Below are positions 38,201-47,421 of a stretch of DNA of 64,000 nt, in pieces; position 1 is the first letter of the stretch; each line of letters begins with the position of its first letter. The translations under genes and the position numbers were made by a program. Origin of the DNA: Zygnema cylindricum (Eukaryota > Streptophyta > Zygnematophyceae > Zygnematales > Zygnemataceae); contig JBBHKE010003048.1 in NCBI GenBank assembly GCA_037447655.1, forward strand, positions 336,036-400,035, in the 5' to 3' direction. Under the pieces are notes generated by a model, which was given only the letters and a program-made list of their open reading frames with translations, was not told where the DNA came from and made no database searches.

Positions 38201-41070
38201 CATCATTGTAAAAATAAAAAGATAAAAGAAATGCTCAATGGTACTGAGTTAAGAAATGAGAGAAAAGAGAAAGAGCAACAGTTTTGCAAAGAATACCGTT
38301 GGCTCAAAAGGGATTAGTTTAGTCGATAACAATCTTACAAGAAGATAAATTTCCTCTTACTATTAATTACCATTAACAAATAGTAGTTTAAAATCTATTA
38401 CTATTTTCTTTTAGGTCCTTCTGGAGATCCGTGGATGAGATAACAAAAAGAACTCACAATATATGAGAGGGAGAGAGGAGAGGGAGAGAGGAGAGAGGAG
38501 AGAGAGAGGGACAGTGGAGAAAAGAGAGAAAGGGAGAGAAAGGAGAGAGAGAGAGAGGGAGCGAGGGAGGGAGGGAGGAGGGAGGGAGAGACTAATAAGT
38601 AAAACACAAAACCGAAGAATTGTAATAAAATTGACCACTTACTTTATGTGTACTTTGTCTCTCAGACAAGTCATTCTTTCATTGTTTCAAATTTGTTGTC
38701 TATATTCCATCATCAAAACAAAAATCTTCATTTGGTATACCGAACAAAAGGAAACAAATTTACCATTTGCACATTTGACGAATCATAATGGCCAATCGTA
38801 AGCTTTCAAAGTAACTTAAATAGAATTATTGGGTATAAGAATTCTTACAGATGCCGGATACGATATTTTCACTTCGTATGAACTCAAATAACTGATACCG
38901 TTTATTTCATAAATACAACTTCCACCATTTAACGGTAAAGTTTGTCCGTTTAGCGGAATTCCGACATCCAGTTGTCTTATGTCGGTACTCGGGCTTGCAA
39001 ACCAAAAAAAAAAAAAAAAAATGATGTAAATTAATTTAAATCATCAAAAATCCAAACGACTAAAGAGGTGTTCAACCAAATATGGATGTTCAATTAGAAA
39101 ATTAGAAGTGGATTTTAATAGAGTTATGATGAGATTTCGTTGTTAGGGTTTTTGAAGCATTTCCAGTTGTCTTTTCTAGGCATTTTTAGGATTTGCTTAG
39201 TTCGAAACGAGGTTTGGAAGAGCTTTGGTTAGGAATAGGAATGCATCGTACTGTTATATATTGGAAACTTTGCATGTGTCAGTTGCATGAAAAAGTTTAA
39301 GTTATTAAGATGAAATATTTTACTGAGTAGTTAATAACGATCGACGGTGAATATTTAACATATGTGAGTATCCTTTGATGTATAATATTCAATTCCGATT
39401 GTTAATGTCCAAACGCTATTTAATAAATTGAAGCTTGGCGCCTGTTGTTTAATGTCAAATGGTTGTTGTTTCATTTTTCAATGTTCATTGTTTAGCATTT
39501 AATGTTTAATATTTGAAGTTTGACTACGACGTTAACTGTTAAATCATCACCATCTTAAAAAAAATGTTTTCCACCAAAAAATCAATCTAGTCTTCTGTTT
39601 AGCGTAGCAGTGGCACGCAAGTCCAGTTTACGAAAGATTCCTATTTGATGTTCAAACATTCAATCCACAATTGTATATCCCTATTCCTATCCCTATTCTT
39701 ATTCTTATTCTTTTTATTCTTTGAATATTTTTATATCCTAAGTGGAGGCATGTTCCATGTGATTTCACATTCCATTTCCCTAAATCCGATATCTGAAATC
39801 CAAATGTTAAATGTACAATGACAGAAACGATTAACCATGAAATTTATGGCTGATGTCGAAGGTTTCCAGTGATTTCAATGTCCCATGTCCAATTTTGACA
39901 TCTAATCTACAATTCTCAATTAATGAGCAACAACAAACACATTTACAGAGATATGTGAAGGCTAAATAAAATCCCACGTGAAATCAAATGCGTAATTTCC
40001 AATGTCCAGAGTTAACGGACAATCGACATTGGCTCTTTCATTGTCATAACTTCGTCCATACTACACTGGCCTTCGCTATTAGAGTTAATAACACTGATTC
40101 AGTCACGCATTCTTTTGGCCGAAAATCATAAAATAGTGTTAAGAACACCATTGAAGGGAGTGGGCTACAATCCGCCACATCTCCGTGTAATAAATTCTCA
40201 TTTACAATAGTGATTCCTTTACTCTAATAGCGATGTGTGGTGTAGTTATAGTACCACTGCTAAAACCTACATTAAATCCTTATACTAGCTTATCCATAAT
40301 AGTTATCATGAGTCACGTTGTGTCACAATGTTGAATGTAATGCGGGACTTTTAAAAATCAAATGTGCATTCAATGTTCTATGTAAAAATCTTTGATGATT
40401 GAAAACAATAATAATAATAATAGTTGTGATAATAATATTGATTAAAAAAACATGATTAACAGAAAATAGTACATAAATTTTAAAACTACGAGTACAAAGA
40501 ATGTTACAGCATCACTACTACATGTCATCGTAATTAGCATGGATCAAATTCATTTAAACAATGCTTTTTCTTTTTTTTAGAATTGGTCAATGTGGAAAAG
40601 GGAAATTTGGATAATCACAAATGTGGAACAAGTCGTCCTGGTAGGCTCATTTTATCATTATGTTTTTCGTTCAACTGATATCAACAAAACAACAGTCTAG
40701 AGTTTATAGATTTTGCAGTATCTCATATTTTCCGTGCGCACTATCAAAGATTATTCTGGTGAAATGTATGAACATAATTAGGGAAAAATAATAAGATTGC
40801 GCCTCCAAAGCCAATTCAACAAAGGGAAAGAAGAAGAGGAAACAGGAGGAAAAGGGGAAGAAAACGAGAAAGAGAAGAAAAAAAAGCGATCAACTTCTTT
40901 TTCATGAACGAACCCTAATTATAAGTCAACAATTTGCTTTACTCGAGCACTTTCCTATCAGTACATGTTAGTCCGTACACACCACAACCGTACTAATCCT
41001 TGGTGTACCTTGCGTTGACTCCAGAGGTGAGGAGAGAGAGGAGGAAGAGGAGAAGGCGGAAGTTTGCCAT
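35257..41070 (-). CDS. Type I single-pass membrane protein of a conserved uncharacterised plant family
   Basis: Six phase-consistent exons: 41070-41009, 38993-38849, 38420-38402 (19-bp microexon), 38126-37993, 36659-36548 and 35459-35257 (TGA), giving 224 residues. The signal peptide is MANFRLLLFLLSLLTSGVNA. The lumenal or extracellular part of about 150 residues contains GGSCIYEI, SYEVKISYPAS, SRRKVLDTED and DGEVVFNIVCEELRFGIPL. One transmembrane helix follows near residues 172-195 (GIGVGIIFVLFLVIRLLP), then a short basic tail (VSRFNKRFRNRVW). From memory it resembles a land-plant family of unknown function with the same order of YEVKISY, RRLLNTEK, IFNIVCDELLLGIP and a C-terminal helix; this needs a search. 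Introns are long and full of polypurine/polypyrimidine tracts and MITEs. It is divergent to the MRL7-like gene, about 0.5 kb from start to start. The donor after 37993 (GTCTCT) is weak. Confidence 0.8.
35507..35793. repeat. Polypurine GGGAGGGAGA simple-sequence tract
   Basis: Nearly pure G/A on the plus strand, lying in the last intron of the minus-strand membrane-protein gene immediately upstream of its acceptor region. In the transcript it is therefore a long C/U tract next to a 3' splice site. Confidence 0.85.
36116..36313. mobile_element. MITE with CACTGCCCACC/GGGCAATGTA ends
   Basis: The left end cactgcccaccattattagt and the right end aacactaatagcgatgggca then atgta are imperfect inverted repeats of the same TATTAGTGTT-bearing superfamily. 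It is about 198 bp, lies in an intron of the membrane-protein gene, and has no coding capacity. Confidence 0.6.
36900..37990. repeat. 1.1-kb polypurine tract filling an intron
   Basis: Runs of gggaggga, gagagagg and gaaggaga continue almost without pyrimidines, with a short break at about 37745-37795. The tract occupies most of the intron 36660-37992 of the minus-strand gene and abuts the donor at 37993. Long ORFs of Ser/Pro/Leu on the minus strand are an artefact of this composition. Confidence 0.9.
38460..38592. repeat. Polypurine GAGAGAGGGA tract upstream of the microexon
   Basis: The G/A tract lies 40 bp upstream (in transcript sense) of the 19-bp microexon at 38420-38402, giving that exon a very long CU-rich tract before its acceptor. 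Confidence 0.85.
40062..40244. mobile_element. TA-flanked MITE with TACACTGG/GTGGTGTA ends
   Basis: Left end tacactggccttcgctatta then gagttaataac, right end actctaatagcgatgtgtgg then tgta. At 183 bp it has no ORF. It lies in the first intron (38994-41008) of the membrane-protein gene. That intron is otherwise AT-rich and carries many aatgtttaatg-type words at 39360-39560. Confidence 0.7.
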
Positions 41071-41566
41071 GGCAGCTTAAGGAGGGAAGACGGCGCCGGG
41101 GGCCATGTGAGAGAGAGGCCGAGGGAGAAGGAGAGCGAGGGCGAGAGAGAAGCGCGGTCGATGTATCGCGATATTGCTACACGAACAATGATCAGCGAGT
41201 AGGACGCGGACTCGCGGAGCTAAATTTGAAGGATCTGTACACGAACGCTCGCCATAGAACTGTGAAACTGCATGGGTACGTCCGTTACAGCGACACCTGA
41301 ACATCGCCTGCGTTATTTCCTAGTTCAATCCGAGGAGCAATCGAGACCGTCCATCTCCATTACATCGATTTCCTTTCCATGTATCCGTTCACAGTAACGA
41401 GATACATTTCAAGGCTGTTAAGGAAACTTGCCGTCACCGTCAAAATACGAAGGCTAGCAAAGTCGGTTCACACGTGGAGAGGCTCATCACTTTTGTCGGC
41501 AATACTGGAATAGAGAAGTTAGCTGTGATTTCTGCAATTCCGAAAGAAGGCGCGAGCATAACAACC
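41071..41566. promoter_or_regulatory. Shared upstream region of the divergent membrane-protein and MRL7-like genes
   Basis: Two host genes start 496 bp apart in opposite directions, so this GC-richer interval must hold both promoters or a single bidirectional one. I see no convincing TATA box. The 14-mer ccatggcagcttaa spans the start codon of the membrane-protein gene (41067-41080, on the opposite strand) and recurs at 41683-41696 inside the first exon of the MRL7-like gene. Confidence 0.55.
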
Positions 41567-44500
41567 ATGGAGGTCGCTTGTCGGACTGGTCTCCTGCCTT
41601 CTTGGCGGACGGCAGCTGTGAAGGCCGTAGAATGGCCGTCTCAGTTTACATTAAAAATTTCTCTACCTTCTCGAACGGTGTTTCCATGGCAGCTTAAAGT
41701 ACATGCTGATGCCAGTGAATCGCTACAGGTAAATATAGTGTGCTACTTTATGAAATTGTCCTATGTTTCAGTCCAGAGATGTTACTAATTTCACATATCT
41801 AGCAATTTGACATCTTTATTGAAACATTCGATCAGGTTGTCGGCTGAGTTATCCGAATGTTTTGAGCTTTCTGAACCCTTTCCGGTTCCTTAATTTGTAT
41901 CTGAGAAGTTTTTTTTTGCATAGGGAGTTTTGATGGCAGCAGAGTTTGATATCTGAACCTAATGGCACTGCAGTGGAGCCAAAGAAGACGATTCGAAAGA
42001 GAAAAACTGCAAAAAACAAAAAACTTCCAGCAGAAGGAGACAATAATGTTGACGATTCTGTACCAGAAAGGGTCCAACTAAGCCCTACAGAAAGCACGGC
42101 TGAACCCTCAGTCAAAAAGAGAACTCGTTCTCGTACAAAGGGCTCTTCTTTATCCAAGAAGGAAACTACAGCCACTACTGAAGCTTTAGCTGACAATATG
42201 GAAGGAGAGAAACCAGCAATACCACTGAGAGCTGAAATAGCTTCCCCGGACGGAGGTGCTTTGGAGCCGGCACCAGTGAAGCGAAGAGGGAGGCGAAAAG
42301 TGGGAGTGATAGAAGATGATGAGGATGAAGACTGGTTAGATGAATACGATACAGGCTGGGGATTCAACTATTCTGATATGTTTTCTGACGATCCAGTGCG
42401 ATTTATGCCGCCTGATAGTTCTTGGGGAGCCTCTCACAGTGAAGAGGAGGAGGACTCCGATAATGAGCTCGCTCTCTGGATGCAGCATGATGACCAATGG
42501 GAGGATTTTAGTGTGGTTCGTGAATTGACAGCGAGCCTATGGGAGGAGGAGGTCCTACGGAGCTCTGTTCCTGTCCTTGTGTGTGTCTACGACCGCTACG
42601 GGCCACAGTGAGTACAGGCTCAGCAGCCCAGTTTATAGAGAGGAACCTCGTCGTGAGAAGTAGATGGTTGAATTGTCATGGTAAGGACGAGTCTTTTGTA
42701 GGGTTGATAGTATACTGGCCAATAGCAAGAAAGACTTGTAGAAGGAATCTCTGAGAATGCCTTTGATGAACAACAGACGTATACATGATTCATCATACAC
42801 ATGAAGGTAGACATACCACCCATACCCGTACTACATCCTGCATACCGAATACTGCATACTTCATTACTTCATATGACATATTGCACACACCATACTCCAT
42901 ACTGCATTATTATATTTCTAACACCGTGAATCGCTATTAGCATAAGAAGTAATCAATACGACGACTGTTTTATTGTTAATATTTATATTTCTGGTTCAAA
43001 TGACGTGGGCAATTATGAACCGCAAAAAAAGATAGCGTTAAGAAAAAAAAAATGTATATGAAGGGGGAAAAATCGGGACTGAATTATAATGCTAAGAGCA
43101 ATTCACAGTATATATTTTTACACTACACCATAAATCTCTATTAGCTTTAAGAAATATAAAGCTGGGGCTTATTTCAGTGTGATTAATCATAATTTAGATC
43201 TGAGCGCTGGGGACAATTTTCCACCGCTTACCAAATTAGTGTTATGAACTGAAAAACTAGAATTAGTAACACTATTATGTTTAGGGGCCAGAAAATAACT
43301 GGCACTAAATTTGTGTTGTTAATGCTAATAGCGATTCACGGTGTACTACACTGTGAATCGCTATTAGAGTAAAGAAGTTATAGTGTGGGGTTTATATTAG
43401 GGTTTTCAATTCTAATTCAGCTTGAGTGATGTGGCGTTTGAACCAATCAAAGAATTAGCGTTAAGAAACGAACAATTAGTGTTATTAATATTTCAAGGGC
43501 CAGATTTTAGGTGTGCCGATATAGTGTTATTAACCCTTTTAGCGATTCACGGTGTACCGTACATTAGTGCACTGCCCATCACTATTAGAGTTAATCATAC
43601 TTATTGGGTTTTTTTCACCCAAAATCATAAATCTGTCCTAATGACACTATTTGCTTTTCGTAAAGTGCAAATAGTAACGTCTGACATTACCATACAATAC
43701 TACATTGCTACACCACACCTTTCTTTACTTTTAATTTTAATAAATCTAATTTGGTCGTGGTTTTTTTACCCAAACTCATGCAATAGTGCTAACAGGTTTA
43801 TTTTGAGAAGGTGGCATAAAACGAACCACATCGTGACCACAATTTCTTGTAATAGGAATGGAAGGTGTACTACAGTATTATATCAGTACATTGCTACATA
43901 CTGCGTAATACACTGTGAAAAGTTATTAGCATTATTAACTAATGTGGTTCCAGTTTTTTTTTTCCCTCTGGACCACAAAATAGCGGTTGTAATACTATTT
44001 TAAGGTTAAAACTCAGCCATGTCATTTGGAACTGAATTAGAATTAATAACACTAAAAAAACCGGATGCCTATAATTTCTTTACCCTAATAACGCTTCACG
44101 ATGTACACACAACATACAACATACAACATACAACATACGACATACGACATACAACATACAACATACAACATACTACACACTACACACTACATATTGCATA
44201 CTACATAACACTACACTCTAAACACTACACACTACACACTACACATCGCACACTGCACATTGCACACTGCACACTGCACATCGCACACTGCACTCTGCAT
44301 ACCCATACTACATATTACACATACTACATATTACACACTACATACTTCAAGACCGACCACAAAAAAGCAAGAAAGCAAGGAGGCAAACTACTAAAAAACC
44401 ACAGAGAAGGCCACATAAAATAAAATGAACAAAAAAAGAAGAACTAAAGACGGCCAAAAGGAACAAAACGAACAAGGCACGAAAAAATAATCCAAAGAAA

Positions 44501-46222
44501 GGAAGGAAACAAATAAAAAAAGAACAAAAGAACAGAAAAAGGAACGTAAAAACATTACCAAAGTAGCAACGAACATGAAAGCAAAAAACCCAAAGAAAAA
44601 TGGACTACATACATACTACATACTACATACATTTACCGCATACCGCATACCGCATACGGCATACCGCATACCGAATACCGAATACTGCATACCGCATACC
44701 GCACACCGCATACCGCATACCGCATAGCGCATAGCGCATACCGCATACCGCACACCGCATTCCTCATCCCGCATCCCGCATACCGCATACCACATACCAT
44801 GTACTAATGTTCTGTTTCATGTCACACGTTACATATTTCATATGTATCAGCAACTCATCGTATGTTTATGGTTGCTTGTGTCGACCTTCACACATTTCAG
44901 TCAGGCTGATGCTGTCATATGAACTTTTGCACATGTTATCATGTTTATCAATAACTGCTGGCCAACAGGGGTATTCTATGTTAGAAGGAGATTAGCCCCC
45001 TCAAATGAAGCTAATGTCTATGTAGTCTTGCCCCTCAGGAGAAAGGCGGGAGAAACACAAGTGAAGGAAGTTGAACTCGCGGCAAAGAAACTTTGGGAGC
45101 TCGCAGCACATTTGCGGGTAATAATGTTATGCCCATTTTCTGGTTTTAATCTCATAGGAGCTCCTATTTCTGTCCCAAGTATTGAGACAAGGGTGCGTTA
45201 GTGTAGCACTTAAGTCTGTGTTGTCTTTTTGTTTCAGACATTCGATATATTGCGAAGTCACAGACCACGCGCTCACTATTGCGGTCAAGTAACCTTTGGC
45301 TAGGACCTGGAGACATTTGCTGCCGGTTACTCAATATTGCAAATTGATCGGTTGCATGCCACACACTAACTGTACAGTACACCTTGTATCGCTATTAGTG
45401 TTAATAATTTTTTCGCCACTTAAAACATTTTTTATCCGTACACACTTATCCAATTTTGGCATGGAGACCGCCAATCGGAAGGTGAGAATCTTGGCTTTCA
45501 ATCGCAACCGTTGGTTCCATAATCCGACAAGAGTGTAAAGAGAAAAGATGTTTTAAGTTGCAAAAAAAACATTAACACTAATAGCGATACAAGGTGTAGT
45601 GTCTGACTCTGGTGGATACACCTTCATTACAGAGAGGAACTCTAACGGGTTCTCTTTCTCTTCTCTTTCTGTTTTCTTACTCTTTCTCTGAGGCTGCGAT
45701 CTGTGCTTAAGTTCCTCGGTCGTTGCATTTTATAGGGACTTACCTTGGGTGATGGGCATTGTATCTAGGTTCTCACATTAGACGGCAGTACAGAACCGTT
45801 GGTGGCGAGAGCTTTAGGTGTGCAAACGCCCCCGGCACTCATTCTGGCCAACCTCGGCAAAATAGTTTTTCACACATACGGTAATTTTCACTCCTGCAAA
45901 AAAACTCCACAATTTGAAAACTTTTCGTGACGATGCATTTAGTGAAAACGGGCTTCGGAGGTAAGTGGCACTGGGAAAGGGGTGAAGTCTTTGCTCTGAG
46001 TGTGATTGAATCTTTGGTATGGTATAGTAATATGATATGGTATGAGTATGTAGTGTATGGTATATGGTATGGTATGGTATATGTTAATATGATTATATTT
46101 AAATATGGATTGCAGATTCTGTGACTGCCGAGGATGTGATGGAGCTGGCTGGACATTATGTATTCAAAGGGCCGTCAAATGCAACTGTTAAGAGGGTTGC
46201 AAATGAGTTGATGACTCGTTAG
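41567..46222 (+). CDS. Plastid-targeted thioredoxin-fold protein, MRL7/SVR4-like
   Basis: Six exons join in phase: 41567-41728, 41943-42607, 45039-45117, 45238-45283, 45818-45880 and 46116-46222 (TAG), giving 373 residues. The first 50 residues are basic and hydroxylated (WRTAAVKAVEW, FTLKISLPSRTVFPWQLKVH), like a chloroplast transit peptide. Next is a charged region with Lys/Arg motifs (TIRKRKTAKNKK, VKRRGRRK) and an acidic block (EDEDWLDEYDTGWG). The C-terminal 110 residues have a thioredoxin fold: strand PVLVCVYDRY, helix EVELAAKKLWELAAHL, AHYCGVQTPPALIL, LGKIVFHTYG and final helix TAEDVMELAGHYV. No CxxC redox motif is present. In land plants MRL7/SVR4-type proteins act in nucleoids and plastid transcription; that assignment is from memory of the arrangement. 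The 2.4-kb second intron carries several MITEs and 7-bp repeat arrays. It converges with the SnRK1 gamma gene. Confidence 0.75.
42922..43345. mobile_element. MITE with ACACCGTGAATCGCTATTAG ends, possibly two nested copies
   Basis: Left end acaccgtgaatcgctattag (from 42922) and right end ctaatagcgattcacggtgt then a (to 43345) are near-perfect inverse copies. A degenerate internal junction near 43135 (acaccataaatctctattag) suggests that two elements are nested or tandem. It lies in intron 2 of the MRL7-like gene. Confidence 0.65.
43347..43556. mobile_element. TA-flanked MITE adjacent to the previous one
   Basis: It begins TACACTGTGAATCGCTATTA and ends TTAGCGATTCACGGTGTA, 210 bp, with no ORF. 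It belongs to the same family as the 42922-43345 copy and is separated from it by a single base. Confidence 0.7.
43919..44105. mobile_element. TA-flanked MITE with TACACTGTGAAAAG/CTTCACGATGTA ends
   Basis: Left end tacactgtgaaaagttatta, right end cctaataacgcttcacgatg then ta, 187 bp. It is more diverged than its neighbours but has the same terminal plan and the same TA flanks. Confidence 0.65.
44100..44340. repeat. 7-bp tandem repeat array, CATACAA/CACTACA type
   Basis: Heptamers such as acatacaacatacaa, cactacacactaca and tgcacactgcacac run for about 240 bp, with unit drift along the array. It lies in intron 2 of the MRL7-like gene and starts at the right edge of a MITE. A shorter eroded stretch of similar words is at 42820-42900. 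Confidence 0.85.
44605..44805. repeat. 7-bp tandem repeat array, CATACCG type
   Basis: About 28 heptamers of the form cataccg/cgcatac, with point variants (cataccga, catagcg, catcccg). Same intron and same period as the array at 44100-44340, but a different unit. Confidence 0.85.
45378..45598. mobile_element. Complete TA-flanked MITE with TACACCTTGTATCGCTATTAG ends
   Basis: Left terminus tacaccttgtatcgctatta then gtgttaat, right terminus attaacactaatagcgatac then aaggtgta: almost perfect inverse copies, about 32 bp. At 221 bp it has no ORF. The interior matches 25145-25343. It lies in an intron of the MRL7-like gene between the exons at 45238 and 45818. Confidence 0.8.
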
Positions 46223-47421
46223 GGAGAAAATGTTTTCCATTGGAGTAGGCCTCAGTTCACCAGCTACAAGAAAGGGAGGAAGTTGTATTTCTTCTCAGCG
46301 ACACATTTGCAGCAATGAACAAGATTGGAAGGTTTTTGGTAAATCAGACAGCGATGGAAATTATTGGTTTCAAGGGCAATATTGTATCATATTATAAACA
46401 AAGAGTCTATTGGAAAAGCAATGCTTTTTTTCATATTTGCTTTTAGAATTTTATAGATACGAAACCACTTGTTTACATCATTGGCTGGTGATGAAAAGCA
46501 TCTACATGTGATATAGTTCTATAATTGATTTGCACTAATGACTAAATTTTGTGCTCCAAACGTTTTTGGGTGAAAAACACTGAGCTTAACAGGCAATTTG
46601 TAAACAACACGCATCCCCCCCCTGTTTGCATTCAACTGTAAAAATATGTCCAATAAATAAAATTCGACAAAGTTGCTCCAGAAGAAAAAAATGATTTTGC
46701 CTTTCAGCTAACACTAATAGTGACGGGAGTAAAAGCGATTCACATTGCTTCATAGTAGCACAGTGACAGAGCAATTTACTTTCTTGTCCTCTCATTCTTT
46801 CATTATGGGTCGGATACCATTTGTCCGGGGAGTAGGGAGTCACCCCAATGCTCTTCTCTCCCTATTTCCGGTGGCATGAAATCAGGTGCACATGCAAGTA
46901 TCAATTAAAAATATTATGGTACAAAAATTTGCAAATTAATTTTTAGCTACATAATCTACCTCAAGATGAAAAATACCATCAAATTAAGAACAGCACCTGC
47001 GTCTGGAAGTCTCTCCTTTGGTCTAATAAGTGTCAAGAAATTTGGTCAAAGAGCTCTTTAATGAATTACAATAAAAACGTCTTTTGTGCACAATCCATCA
47101 TCGACATCAACAACTAAATCAAGACAACATCATAATTACTACGATTTTCTTTTTTCATCAGGAAGCAAGTGAGGCTCAAAACAACCATGCTTATCATGTT
47201 AACAGCATTTCTCAACTTGACAACACTAAGTTTTAGTTATTCGATTGTGTGGAAAAAAGAACATATCTACACTTGAAAATTGAACTGATCAGTACAATAA
47301 TGACCACTACTTTAAGCGCTAAGGGTCACAGTACTGCCAGTTGTACAAAAAAAAAAAGAGCTATACAAAAAAGGAAAGACTTTAAGTGAACTACTTCCAT
47401 TGAAACCTCTCTCAGGCTCTT
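46223..47421. other. Convergent intergenic region between MRL7-like and SnRK1 gamma genes
   Basis: AT-rich, without recognisable genes. It should contain the 3' untranslated regions of both neighbours. No repeat structure was recognised. Confidence 0.5.

Noticed and set aside
40581-40640. Possible plus-strand exon with a good acceptor (TTTTTTTTAG) and donor (GTAGGC)
   Set aside because: It is isolated in the first intron of a minus-strand gene, with no partner exon on the plus strand.
44605-44805. Short-period array considered as CRISPR or telomere-like sequence
   Set aside because: Unit is 7 bp with no spacers, and the heptamer is not TTTAGGG. It is a microsatellite in a eukaryotic intron.
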